Assembly: GCF_046630445.1 (NCBI RefSeq)
Contig: NC_092333.1
Span: forward strand, 708,864,501 to 708,928,500
DNA: 64,000 bases
Reading direction: 5' to 3'
DNA from: Rutidosis leptorrhynchoides
Taxonomy: Eukaryota; Streptophyta; Magnoliopsida; Asterales; Asteraceae
Under the pieces are notes generated by a model that was not told the DNA's origin, searched no databases, and saw nothing but the letters and a program-made list of their open reading frames with translations. Shown here in pieces: positions 46,915 to 58,358 of the stretch. Both the position numbers and the translations under genes were made by a program. The stretch's first letter is position 1; the number at the start of each line of letters is the position of its first letter.

Positions 46915-47540
46915 CAGTTCTGTTTATTTATATTACTACTTTTTTCTTAAAAAAATATCACATAGTTTAAGTTTTAACTTAATTACGAAGTATTAAACTA
47001 TTCATTATAAAATTAAATTACATAATGTTATTATGTACTTGGACATCCACTTCACATATTTTTACAAATGTTATAGCTTTACGATCAGAGGCGAAACTAG
47101 GATTTTTTTCAACCGGGGGCAAAAAAAAAAAATTTATACCGTAGAAATTTTTTTGGACAAAATTTGAAGATTTTGGGGCAAAAGTTGGAGATTTTGGGGC
47201 AAAAGTTGAGATTTTGGGGCAAAATATGTAGGTTTGGGGACAAAAAAAAAAAAATTCACCGAAGGCAAAACCGAAAAACCCAAAAATTTTACACTGAAAA
47301 AAAATTCCACTGGGGGTGCCCCCCCCATCATTTTCGCATCTGCTTACGATTTACTATTTTTCTAAATGTTATATTTTTACATACGATTTATATCATCGGC
47401 TTGTACAATATAATAATTCATGAATTGAAACCAAAATTCTTTAATAGATGCCAAAGACTTAATTATACATTTTATATATGCCTCAACTATGTATTTTTTT
47501 GGTTCTAATAAAGCTGTTGATCTTTCAAAAAAAAAAAAAA
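46915..47540 (+). other. AT-rich DNA ending in a second short poly(A)-tailed fragment
   Basis: The tail is at 47527-47540 after CTAATAAAGCTGTTGATCTTTC, resembling the LINE 3' end. Between about 47090 and 47330 lies a low-complexity stretch with GGGGCAAAA repeats and long A/C runs (CCGGGGGC..., GGTGCCCCCCCC). No gene seen. Confidence 0.4.
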
Positions 47541-47727
47541 GCATTTGTAGATAAATAGATAGATAGATATATAAAAGTTTTAAAGATTCACGATTAAGTT
47601 ATATATATCATCTTTCTTATATTTATGAAAAATCAATTAATTAATCATTAATGCAATTGATATCACATTCCCATGAAAACATAATTGATGTTTACATCTT
47701 CAAAAGTCGATTACATGGATTTATGAG

Positions 47728-48072
47728 CTAGTTTACACGCGAAAAATCACATGGATGAAAACAAATACAAAAAACAATAGTTATAGGAGGAACTACTTTA
47801 GCTCTGCAACGGCCATCGACATAGCCATCTTTCGTACAATCATTGCGACATTGACCATCCTGGCAAAGCGTCATGGCGTACTTTTCTACTTCACATAGTT
47901 TATTCCCGTTCTTCAAATCTTCTCCTGATATGTTTCATATGTGATTGTTAGTTACTACAACAAAATCATAGATAGATCAAGGTATTATTTACTGTAGTTA
48001 AAAGTATGTATTTGAGTACTCACCGGTGCATATGACGAAGAGCATCAACACAATTAGTGTTCTGAAATTCAT
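47728..48072 (-). CDS. Defensin-like secreted cysteine-rich peptide gene, two exons
   Basis: Exon 1 is 48024-48072 and exon 2 is 47728-47924, joined by a 99-nt intron with GT (GTGAGTAC) and AG (ATATCAG) borders. The product is 81 residues. Residues 1-16 (MNFRTLIVLMLFVICT) form a signal peptide. The mature part has eight cysteines spaced C-9-C-4-C-3-C-9-C-12-C-1-C-3-C with GRC before the fifth, the layout of plant defensin-like (CS-alpha-beta) peptides; the sixth interval is longer than usual. The intron right after the signal-peptide exon is the usual gene structure of this family. Such peptides act outside the cell in defence or pollen-pistil signalling; which applies here cannot be told. 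The gene looks whole and is the only clear host gene in the window, sitting between LINE fragments and copia relics. A short AT-rich 5' flank lies above 48073, without a convincing TATA box. Confidence 0.75.
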
Positions 48073-48560
48073 CTTTGTTATTCAACATGCAATTTTAGTT
48101 CAAGCTATTTATAATGACATTGAGCAATAAATGTCTTTAGCTTTATTGTTTGTATATCACTTAAATGACTCTCAACCACTCTCAATTAGGGTTGGGGATG
48201 ACAACCGATCAGGTGAGACTATATCCATATTTAAATTCATTTGATTTTTGTTCATTTATATTCATATTTATATTCATTTAATTTAAGTTCTTCTATTTTA
48301 TATCCATATCCAATGAATTAAGCGGGTTAATGGATAATCATTGAATATTTTAAAAAATATTATAATAATTAATAGTATATACTAGTAGTATGTAATTAAA
48401 ACAAAAACGTAATATAGCAAAACTAAATATTACATGATCCAAATTAAAAACCTTCCATCAGAACGTGTAATTTTTGTCGAAGATACAAAACAATTTTTAA
48501 ATTTACTATTAAACGTAGATTATGACATATTAAAGTCATTCTATCAGAACGTGTATGATC
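48073..48560. other. AT-rich intergenic DNA upstream of the defensin-like gene
   Basis: Would hold the promoter of the peptide gene. Repeated TTCATATTTATATTCATTT text near 48236-48290. No gene or defined element seen. Confidence 0.45.
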
Positions 48561-49059
48561 ATGCATAGAATAAATATGTCGGGTTCGGTCCATGCTTGAC
48601 ATCGATGAAGGGGGATTTAAGGGTCAACTAAGTTTAACTCTCCGGTCCGGAGTACCGTGAATAACCCCTTGCAAGATGCGGATCTCAACAGTGGTGGTTA
48701 AACGTAGACCCACCATCAATGGGCTGACCGGTTAATGATGGCTCAGGTTAGATTGTAGGGTTTATGTTCATGGAACGTTACATGTTACTAGCTAATGAAG
48801 TGTGCTATGAGTTCCGGTAACGCGGGTATAAGATGCGCCAAGAGAAATAGCGTAGTTAGTCCGTACCTTGATACTAAAAATAGTATAGGTGTGAATCCCA
48901 ATGGACGATCCTCCCTCCCTTGTGATTCGAGTCCTTTATTTATAGTCACAGTGTCCTGTGCTCATTGGTGCCACATGTTCTTCGTTACTTTCTTGTATGT
49001 ACCGCCTTAGTGATTGGAGGAGGGGACTAGGGAACAATACTTGTTACTTTTATGTTGGA
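48561..49059. repeat. Unclassified GC-richer segment, possible LTR or other element remnant
   Basis: Composition changes sharply from the AT-rich left flank (words such as CTCTCCGGTCCGGAGTACCG near 48640). A TATA-like CTATAAATAAAGG is present on the minus strand near 48938-48950, as found inside LTRs. I saw no protein match and no matching copy elsewhere in the window. Confidence 0.35.
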
Positions 49060-49840
49060 TGTCTGTATAATTCTCAATGAAGGATATGGGAGTGGCGGAT
49101 GTAATCCTTGGGAGGATTAAGCGTGATGGAAAGTATATCACTATTACACAATCTCACTACATTGAGAAAATTATAAAGAAATTTAATTATGAGAATTGTT
49201 CGCCGGTTAGTACTCCTATTGATCCAAATATAAAGCTCTTGCCTAATACGGGTAAAGTGGTGAAGCAACTTGAATACTCTCAAGCAAAAGGATGTTTGAT
49301 GTATGCTATGACATCAACAAGATCGGATATTGCTTATGTCGTGGGGAAACTGATTAGGTATACAAGTAACCCGGCTACTCACCATTGGTATGCGATAAAT
49401 CGAGTGTTCAAGTACTTGAAGCAAACCGTGAATTATGGTATCACATTTTCTGGATGTCCTCCTATTATAGAAGGATATTCGGATGCAATTTGGATTACCA
49501 ACGTTGAAGAATATTCATCTACAACGGGTTAGATATTCCTACTTGGAGGAGGGGCTATTTCATGGGCGTCAAAGAAACAAACTTGTATTACTAATTCGAC
49601 CATGGAATCTGAATTTGTTGCTTTGGCGGCGGCTGGGAATGAATTCGAATGGTTAAGGAATTTAATCTATGAAATTCCTTTGTGGCCAAAGCCTATATCT
49701 CCTATTTGTATTCATTGTGATAGTGCTTCAACATTGGCTAAGGCTTACAACCATATATATAATGGTAAGTCAAGACACTTAGGTGTGAGACATAGCATGA
49801 TACGAGAGTTAATCACCAATGGAGTTATTTCAGTTGACAA
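49060..49840 (+). mobile_element. Element H: Ty1/copia fragment (end of reverse transcriptase and RNase H), broken
   Basis: Typical copia text: MKDMGVADVILG, SHYIEKIIKKFNY, TSTRSDIAYVVGKL, then RNase H with SKKQTC-like text, CDSASTLAKAYN and SRHLGVRHSMI. It begins abruptly near 49060 and is cut at 49840, where element I is inserted. About one or two breaks besides truncation at both sides. Confidence 0.85.
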
Positions 49841-51466
49841 TGTAAGTAACTATAGGGGTGAATAGTTACTTAGTGTAATTTTGAAAACTTTTTCGATTTA
49901 GAACTTGAAATTTCTATAGTGTGATTTGGATAGTTTGTTCACAAATATAATAAATACAAAGATAAGGGATAAGAGAATAAACACGGAGATTTATAGTGGT
50001 TCGGGAAGATGTTAACTAATCTTCCTTAATCCACTCCTCAATTCTAACGAATTGGGAGTTATTTTCACTACGATGCTCCAAACTCGGTGGAGTGTACAAC
50101 ACTAGCTTCTTGATAAGCCGCAACTTATGAACTCTTACGTCCTGTTGAAGAATTCACAATCGCCAAAAGCTCTTACCACAAGATCCTAATGCTACCACTA
50201 AGTGAAACCTCACTTATCTTCTAGATACCTTTAAGAAGATAATTTACAAGTAAACTCACAACAAAGTTTACAATCACTCTTACTTGAATCACTCTAAATT
50301 GATTACAATGAAATTTGAATAATATCAGTAAATGTATAGAAATGTAAGTGCAAGAGGTGAGTCTTCAAGTGCTCCAAGGTTTGACTTTTATAAGCTAGAT
50401 AAATTCAAACCCGGATGCATGTGGCTCACCTCACGGTCGACCGTGCAGCCCCGATCTCTGAATTTTGTAGCCGTTTGAGATCTTTTACTTTGGCTTTTTT
50501 CCTTATTAGATGGCTGCAATTAGATGCCAAAAACATCTGAAAAGACATGCATTGCTCCTTTTGTCTTGGAAGCATTCTTTTAAGTTGACCTAGGCTTGAG
50601 AGAAGTAAGTCACTTTGTACTAGAGGTGTGTCATTGATTTCCTCTTAAGGCAAATGCAGAATTTTGGTTCCATGACAACCATATGCTTCCAAACTTCAAG
50701 TAACAAGTCTTCAACCCTTTTATCACCATTAGTTTTGCAAGTAGTGCTCTCATTGGCTACTTGCAAGCTTCCAATTTAGACTAACTTTTTTTCATATGAA
50801 GACTTTTGGGAGTTTACACTAAACTCTTAGTAAACACATAATTAGTGCTTAATGGTTAATCAAGTGGAGATCGTCTCTTTAATTGAGACTTAATGACCAT
50901 CTTTAAGTTTTACTATTTTAATTTAGATTTGAAAATATACTTTGAAAAATAACTTTTAGCCATACTTGAATGTCTAACATTTATCATAAGCTAAAAGTGT
51001 CATTAAGGTGTCATTAAGTGTGATTAACCAAGATTAGTGTTTAAGTGACCAAAACTCATTTGAATATGAAGGAGGCAACTATTCTAAGCATGTTTAAACA
51101 AGTTTTGTAAATTATAGATTCCCCGAAGTAGTCAAACATTTTTCGATCAAAAATCTGGACAGTGGGTTTCTGTGTGTCGACACACGACTGACCGTGGAGT
51201 CGACCGTGTACCTTGGTTCATAGAACAAAGGTACAGGGTATCCACGGTCAGACCTACGATCGACCGTGGACTGACTGTGCTCTTTCAGTATGTTTTCAAA
51301 TGACTCTTTTGACTTATCGATTTTGTGTCTTGGTCGTTTACTAGAGATAGTGTAGCCTCATGAAATTGTGTTGTTCTATACGTTGTTATAAGCATACAAG
51401 ACATGGTGTCATCATCAAAATAAAGTGTTTAATATTTGAATATTAATATTGGATTACTAGCCAACA
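49841..51466 (-). repeat. Element I 3' LTR, 1,626 bp
   Basis: Element-strand ends TGTTGGCTAGTAATCC and ACTATAGTTACTTACA-like (TG...CA). Holds palindromic GTCGAC-centred motifs such as CACGGTCGACCGTG (50432-50445). No gene seen. Confidence 0.75.
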
Positions 51467-51700
51467 TTCTCCCCCCTTTTGATGATGACAAACCTATGTA
51501 AGTGTGCTTAAGTGTGTAGTACAACACATGTGTTAACATCACTTACCATACACTTTCTCCCCCTTTTGTCGAAGCAAAAAGGGTAGCTCACCCTAGAACT
51601 AAGCGCGCCCTAGAGTAATGATCCCCCTTGATTGGTACATAATGGTTGACAAAATAGCTTCCCCTTGAAATGTGTAATATAAAACTCATAGAAAAGATCA
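51467..51700 (-). promoter_or_regulatory. Multiple polypurine tracts of element I
   Basis: On the element strand: AAAAGGGGGGAG next to the LTR (51469-51480), CAAAAGGGGGAGAAAG (about 51552-51568), a CAAGGGGGAT run (about 51622-51632) and AAGGGGAAG (about 51659-51667). Several spaced tracts before the 3' LTR are described for Sireviruses. Confidence 0.65.
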
Positions 51701-52191
51701 TTAGTACACATAAGTCATAACATGATACATTACACATCTAAGCATAAGTCATAATCATAAATTTAACATAACAACCTGCCCTTAATACAATCCTAATCAA
51801 CATTTCTAAGATAATTAGCATTTGTGCTGACGGTATCCGAGATTCCCGAGTCCTCAGAGTCGAATGAGAGGATAGTGATAGGAGTGGCAAACAAAAAATT
51901 AAGTGGAGTGGTTGACACAGAGCGAGGAATCTCTAGAGGAGTTATCATTCCTAGATGTCGAAAGATGCGATTGAGATGAATGGAATAGGGAAGAGGATGA
52001 TTAGGAAGATTTCAAAGATTCCCCATTCGTTGAGTCACGACAAAGGCTAAGTTTATGGCTTCATTAAATAGAAAGGACCATAGGATGGCTACCTCAGTCC
52101 CCCAAAGATGATCAACGGAAGTTTCCCTACAATATATATTGTGTTGGATAACGGTTACTAGGAATTGAAGATCATGACGAATCTCGGAATC

Positions 52192-52617
52192 TTAAACACG
52201 GATGCAGTGATTGAGGTCGTGAGGTACTTCCGAGTGAGTGATGGTAGAGAGTACTTCTTGTATGGGGTATTTTGGGAACAAGGATCTAAGATCGGTTCGA
52301 GGAGTATATAAATCACGACCTTGTGAGGGAATTCTCATAACCGAAGCAAAGTATTTGAGAGGCCAAGTGTGAATTTTCCTACCGAGTTTAAATTTGACTT
52401 GATTAGGGTTGACAAGTTTGAAATTTGTATAAAATTCTCGGATAAGAGGTGGGTAGATGATTTCATCTAGGTTTAAGAAAGAGAAACATCCTTTTTGAGT
52501 GAATGTTTTGTGAAGGTTTGGAAATTCATCATAGTGAACAACTCTTTCTTCAAGAAGGGTTCGAGTTTCCATTTGTTGTTGGTGATATGCTGCACATTGC
52601 CCTCGTGTGTTGGTCAT
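52192..52617 (-). CDS. Extra frame of element I between pol and 3' LTR, relic
   Basis: 141 codons starting MTNTRGQCAAYHQQQ. The part HYDEFPNLHKTFTQKGCFSF...REFYTNFKLVNP...KFKLGRKI resembles the 'putative plant transposon protein' domain often found in retroelement frames, as I recall it. It sits where Sireviruses carry an additional (sometimes called envelope-like) frame. No signal peptide or membrane segment visible. An overlapping plus-strand frame (52503-52913) is open but unrecognised. The rest of 52620-53390 is AT-rich without recognisable protein. Confidence 0.5.
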   Translation of the reverse strand: MTNTRGQCAAYHQQQMETRTLLEERVVHYDEFPNLHKTFTQKGCFSFLNLDEIIYPPLIREFYTNFKLVNPNQVKFKLGRKIHTWPLKYFASVMRIPSQGRDLYTPRTDLRSLFPKYPIQEVLSTITHSEVPHDLNHCIRV

Positions 52618-53397
52618 TTCCTAGGAACATGAGTATTTTAGCAAAAATTCTTGATTTTGAAAACCTATATAATGGACATATGTCGAATAATTCTTGTCTA
52701 GACACATTTTTGAAAACAAGTAAGGTGTGCCATTTTGAAAAGTTAGACAAGGTTCATCATTTCAATTTTTGTTTGCCATTGTTTGATAAGTATCATGAGA
52801 TTGATAATCATCACAAGAATTTGGTCAAACATTTGTGTGTGCATGAGTGGTTTGAAAAGAAAATCAACTTGTATAAATTATGCAAGAAAAAGTTCCTACT
52901 TGGCACTCTATGAGTTGAAACTTGTACAAATTAGTTTTCACACAATTGATAGGTTATGCATCAAAACAAGTGTTCATATTAGTAATGAAAGACACAAAAA
53001 TTATTCTCATGTGAGATTTTGCAAGTGATTAAGAATCACATGAGAAAATTTTTAAAGTAAGCATGATTAAAAAGATTTGGAAGCTTACCTTTTGAGGACC
53101 ACTAGATGTTGGAGAGAAGAGAGACAATGAAGTCTGGAATCTAGTGGTTGGGGTTTAAGAAAGGAGTGGGGTTGGTGAAAAAGTGGTTTAGATAATAAAT
53201 ATAGCGAGGAAAAGGACAAAACAGCTGTCAGCTGTTGTACGGTTGACTCCAAGGTCGATCGTGGTTCGACCGCACGTCTTCAGTAAATTTAATTAAGGCA
53301 CAAGTTCCATCATACCCAACCCATTCCTAAGTAGAGTGAATGTATTCTTTTTCAGTGGTTTAGTAAAAATGTCAGCAATGTTTTCTAAGGAGTCTAC

Positions 53398-55061
53398 CTA
53401 ATCAATCACAATATTTCCTTTTTGGACATGATCACGTAAGAAGTGGTGCATGATGTCTATGTGTTTAGTCATAGAGTGTAAAATTTGATTTTTAGATAGG
53501 TCTATAGCACTCTTATTATCACAACAAATAGGTATTTCAGAAGAGATGATATCGTAATCGATGAAGGTTTGTTTCATCCATAACACTGTTGCACATGCTC
53601 TTCCTATGGCAACATATTCTGCTTCGGTAGTAGATAGTGCGGATGTTTGCTTCTTAGAGAACCATGACGTTAAGCAAAGTTCGACAAATGCACATACACC
53701 ACTTGTGCTCTTTCGATCAATCAACGATCCTCCATGGTCGGAATTCACAAAGCACATAATGTTAACACCAGTGAACTTTAGATACCATAGACCAATGTGC
53801 ATGGTTCCTTTCAAATATCTAAAGATTTGTTTGACCGCTTCTACGTGTGACATTTTAGGATTCTCTTGGAATCTTGCACACAAGCACACACTAAACATAA
53901 TATCGGGTCGGCTAGCCATTAAGTATAGAAGGGATCCAATCATTCCCCTATACTTGGTGTTATCGAATGAATCTCCTTCTCCTTTAAGAGTAAGTTTGGC
54001 ATTGGTAGCCATTGGAGTGGCCATTTGTTTTGAGTTTTCCATTCCAAACTTTTTGAGCATATTATGAATATACTTTTGTTAATTGATGAACGTTCCATCT
54101 TCTAGTTGCTTAATTTGAAGTCTGAGAAAGAACTTGAGTTCACCCATCATGCTCAAATCAAACTCATCATGCATTAACGTAGAAAACTCATTGCTAAGAG
54201 ACTCGTTAGTAGAACCAAATACAATATCATCAACATATATTAGAACAATAACCAAATCATTTTCATGTTTTTTGACAAATAATGTATTATCAATTTTTCC
54301 CATTTCATATCCGTGATTAATAAGGAAAGTTTTAAGTCTCTCATACCAAGCTCTAAGTGCTTGTTTGAGCCTATAATGGGTTTTCTTAAGTTTAAACACA
54401 TGATATGGTTTTTCAAAGTCTTCAAAGCCCGGGGGTTGTGACACATATAATTCTTCATTTATGACACCATTTAGAAAAGCACTTTTAACATTAATTTGAT
54501 ATTGTTTTAAGTTATTAGCACATGCATATGCAAGAAGTATTCTAATGGACTCTATTCTAGCTATGGGGGAAAAGCTTTCATCATAATGAATTCCTTCTTG
54601 TTGACTATACCCTTGTGCAACCAACCTAGCTTTGTTTCTAACAACCTTCCTATCTTCATCTAGTTTGTTTCTATTTACCAATTTGGTTCCTATAATATTT
54701 TGCTCGCTTGGTAAGGGAACCAAATCCCATACATCACTCCTTTAGAATTGGTTTGATTCCTCTTGCATGGCTTCTACCCAACTTTCATCTAATAAAGCTT
54801 CTTTGACATTTTAGGTTCTATTTGAGAGATGAATGCATAGTTTGCAACTAGATTGAATATTTGTGATCGTGTGGTTCTAGTGTTGATATCTCCCATGACA
54901 TGTTCTATTGGATGATCCTTAATATATTTAAGGTCGGTTATGGGTTCTAAATTATCTTTGCTAGAGTCATTTTCCCAATGAGATTCTTTCTTATTGGTTT
55001 CTTCAACTTCTTTGGACTCATTTTGGTTTGTGCTAGACACAATGGCTTCTTGCTCAATCAC
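53398..55061 (-). CDS. Element I pol region (integrase-RT linker, reverse transcriptase, RNase H), relic
   Basis: Element-strand order: linker with KDHPIEHVMGDINTRTTRSQ, reverse transcriptase with RLVAQGYSQQEGIHYDESF, LNGVINEELYVSQPPGFED and the catalytic YVDDIVFGS, then RNase H with SRPDIMFSVCLCARFQ, STSGVCAF, STTEAEYVA and CDNKSAIDLSKN. These are classic copia motifs. A few breaks. Upstream parts of pol are lost beyond the insertion of D. Confidence 0.87.
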
Positions 55062-55163
55062 ATCATCATCTACTAGTGGTTTGGATTTTGGTGGAGGAGT
55101 TTCATCAAAGGTGACATCTAATGATTGTTCTATGACATTAGTATATTTGTTTACAACCCTATA

Positions 55164-58020
55164 TGTAACGACCCGACTTTTTCGACTTGCTTTTGTGCTT
55201 GTTACTTTCTGCGAAACTGCATATTTGTGCTTACTGAGCTATATTATATTCTGGGATCTTATTTTATGATTAATTACCTTCGCTTATACCATACAACGTG
55301 CCATTAAGTACATAGTTACTTAACTGGATCCCCGAATGCTTTTATGACCGTTAGTGTCACTTGACGTTGAGAACGAGCTATGTGTTTTGGTACACGTTTG
55401 ACTTTGGTCATAATTGAAATATTATGACTACGTAATACTAATTGTTATTTTCTAATAACAATTACTTGGGATTTTGGTTGCTTAATTACGCTTAGTAATT
55501 TATTTATGCTCACTAGCTAGTCTTGTTGGACTTTCTACCTTGTTGGACTTTAGCCCACCCTACTCTAGTTAATGGACTATTTAATTAGCCCAATTTTAAT
55601 AAGTTTATGACCCACATAAATGTAAGACAAATGCCCATTTATTAGAGGGAACATACTAGCATTTTTGTTAACCATAATCACAATTGTTGCATAGGATCCC
55701 AACATAAGCACCAACTTTAGATAACCATTAATCAAAAAGTAAAAGTTTGTACCCCTTGCCCCCCCCCCCCATGGCCGACGGTCACCACCACCATGCCACC
55801 CCATCACCTCCTATAAAAACCATGCTAATTCCTCACATCACAAATTACACACACTTACTCTATAATTCTCTCTGTAGTCTTTCTCACTCTAAAAAGTGTA
55901 AGTTTTAAATTTTCTTCTTCTTCTTCTTCTTCTTCTTCTTCTCTTCTTAATGTCGACATCAGCATCATCATTAAAGGATCTAGCTTTTTAGGTTTTTGAT
56001 CTTGTTATATCTTGTAGATTCAAATTTGGGTTTGAATCCTTCAAGAACATGAAAGATTCAAGCTTTCTAGCTTTGAATCTTCATTTACTTGTTAGATCTA
56101 GGTTTTCTAGCTTACGATTTCTTTATTTTGTTATAAAGATCAAAACTTGTGTTTATGATCTTCATGTAACTTGAAGATCTAGCCTTTTGCTTTAAGGATC
56201 TTCAAGAACATTAAAGATCCAAGCTTTTTAGCTTAGGTTTTCATTATTTTGTTAAAGATCTTAGCTTTTTAGTTTATGGTCTCATTACTTTCATTAGATC
56301 TTAGCTCTTTAGCTTATGGTCTCATTAATCTTGTAAAGATCCAAGCTTTCTAGCTTAGGGTTTTCTTAATACTTGAGATCTAAGTTATTATTGTAGATCT
56401 CACTTACTTGAAACCTTTTTGTGATTGTTGTGATGATAAAGATCAAGTCTTCATCATCTCATATGATGAAGATGCATAAACTTGTGTAAAAAGGACAAAG
56501 GTTGAAGCTTTATTGGGTTTATGCAATAAAGAGGCAATCTTGATGTTCAAAACTTATAGAATGTTAGCTTTTACTCATAGTTGTGTGTTGATGGTTGAAG
56601 CTTGGTCAAAGTGATGCTAAAACATCAAAGAGTTGTACACTTGAAGCTTACACGCATCAAGGTTGAGAACCGTGATGAGCATCAAGCACCAAGAAACCCA
56701 CCGGAGCACTTATTTGCTATTTTGCGGGGTCTTATCTGACTCCTGGACTTCTGAAAAATTAATTTTCAGATAGTTCGTTTCGATTAGATTACTTTTTGTT
56801 TAGGCCTCGCCTAAATCCGATATACGTTTTACGATTTATAGCCTTCCGAAAGTCACTACGCCTTTGTAACAGCGTGCTGAAAATTCTGACCTACTCGTAC
56901 TTAAACCGTCGCCATGGTCAAACGAAGACGAGTTAGGTTCTGAAAATTCGACAGCGGTTAGAGGACTCACATACGGAGCCTTGGCCACTGACTACGCGTC
57001 TTTTCGTTTTGTATAGAGGTCGTAGCAGCTGTCCGAAATCAGCCTTTTGTTTCAATCTCTTTTCTTTTTGAAAACTTACTTTATCTTTTACGAATGATGA
57101 TGACAATGATGATGTTTAGGACTTTACTTACGTACTTTTAAACCTTTTGGGACAATATACTGACTTAGTAACCTTTGACTTAGGTTGATGACCTTTCGGA
57201 CCGATTTACTACCTGCATACTTTTCCTATCGACTTTTACTGCTTATTCACTGTGAGTTATAGCTTCCCTTTTTTACTTTACTATTTTTGGGACTGAGAAT
57301 ACATGCGCTTTTTATGTTTTTACATACTAGACACGAGTACTTAAACTTTACATATGTGTGGGTGATATAACGGCATAAACATTCCCCTTAGCACGGTAAC
57401 GTTTAATCATTGGTTTTTGAACCGGTGAACGCGAATATTAGATATGGATCCATAGGGTTTGACATCCCCACCTGGGCCAGTCGCGCTAGCATTTAACGGG
57501 TGTTTGATCCTTCGAGGACATACGCACTCGCCAAGTGTACTTTTAGGGGGTATTATTATTACGTTAAGTTAGTTACTGGGTGCCCACGGATAAGCATGTA
57601 CTTTTCATACTATTTTGGAATACGAAATCTCGTGGTCTACATTACATTACTGAATATAAACTATAGCTCACCAACATTCGTGTTGACTTTTAAGCGTGTA
57701 TTTCTCAGGTGCTTAGACTTTGTTGCTCCCGCTGTTAGACTTGCTGTCTTGATGTTTTAGACTTGCTGTTACAAACTCGCTGTGTTAGACTTCCACTGCA
57801 TTACTTAGAGATGTCTCAAACATGGAACTTTTATTTTGCATTCGCAACCTATGTTATTTTGAATAATGGCTTTGTAACGACCTTCGTGTCACGTTATCTT
57901 TTGTAAAACGTTATCTTTTCATGAATGCAAAACTTGTTTTAAGACAGCATGTAGTATTATACCGTGTAATGGACATGTTGTTGACGATTCGTACATGATG
58001 GTTTTGTACAGAGCGTCACA
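55164..58020 (+). repeat. Element D 5' LTR, 2,857 bp
   Basis: From TGTAACGACCCG to GAGCGTCACA, next to the primer site. A TATA-like TATAAAAA (55812-55819) followed by a CT-rich start region and a (CTT)n run (about 55913-55942) is the likely promoter area. The short open frames inside are not recognisable genes. Confidence 0.87.
55812..55819 (+). promoter_or_regulatory. TATA-like box of the D LTR
   Basis: TATAAAAA in element direction, upstream of a pyrimidine-rich stretch. Confidence 0.4.
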
Positions 58021-58034
58021 TTTGGTATCAGAGC
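58021..58034 (+). other. Element D primer binding site (initiator tRNA-Met type)
   Basis: TTTGGTATCAGAGC directly after the LTR end; matches the initiator tRNA-Met complement. Confidence 0.88.
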
Positions 58035-58358
58035 ATCGGTTATAGGGAATTAGGTTGCATTAGTGAGTCTTGACTGAGCCGAGTAGGATTCGCTAATAGG
58101 ACTAATCTACAACTTGCTCGTTTATTTATTACTGCTTACTACTACTGCATGCTACTGCTTACCTTTACTGCTATGTGAACTTGTCGTATGCTACTACTTT
58201 CTCGCTATTGCATGCTACTATCTGTCTTTGATTGCATGTTACTTTTGTTTAATACTGTTACGATTGCCATGCTATGTACTGCTAGGATGTTGTAGTACCT
58301 GATTACATGCTTGCTATATGTCTTACTGACATGGAAAAAGTTATTTTTCCTTGTTCAG

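Larger units (their letters stand above)
49841..55163 (-). mobile_element. Element I: Ty1/copia, Sirevirus type, broken, entered by element D
   Basis: Minus-strand element with 3' LTR (49841-51466), several polypurine tracts, an extra frame between pol and LTR, RNase H and reverse transcriptase. An added frame after pol and multiple polypurine tracts are Sirevirus traits. It is inserted in H (bases GACAA at 49836-49840 are the expected target half; the other half is outside the window) and is itself entered by D at 55164. Integrase, gag and 5' LTR are not in the window. A few breaks. Confidence 0.83.

Noticed and set aside
52503-52913. A 136-codon plus-strand frame antisense to the extra frame of element I
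   Set aside because: No recognisable domain, partly the mirror of the minus-strand frame; recorded only as a note there.
57500-57760. An 86-codon frame in the LTR of D
   Set aside because: No recognisable protein and placed in LTR sequence; likely chance.
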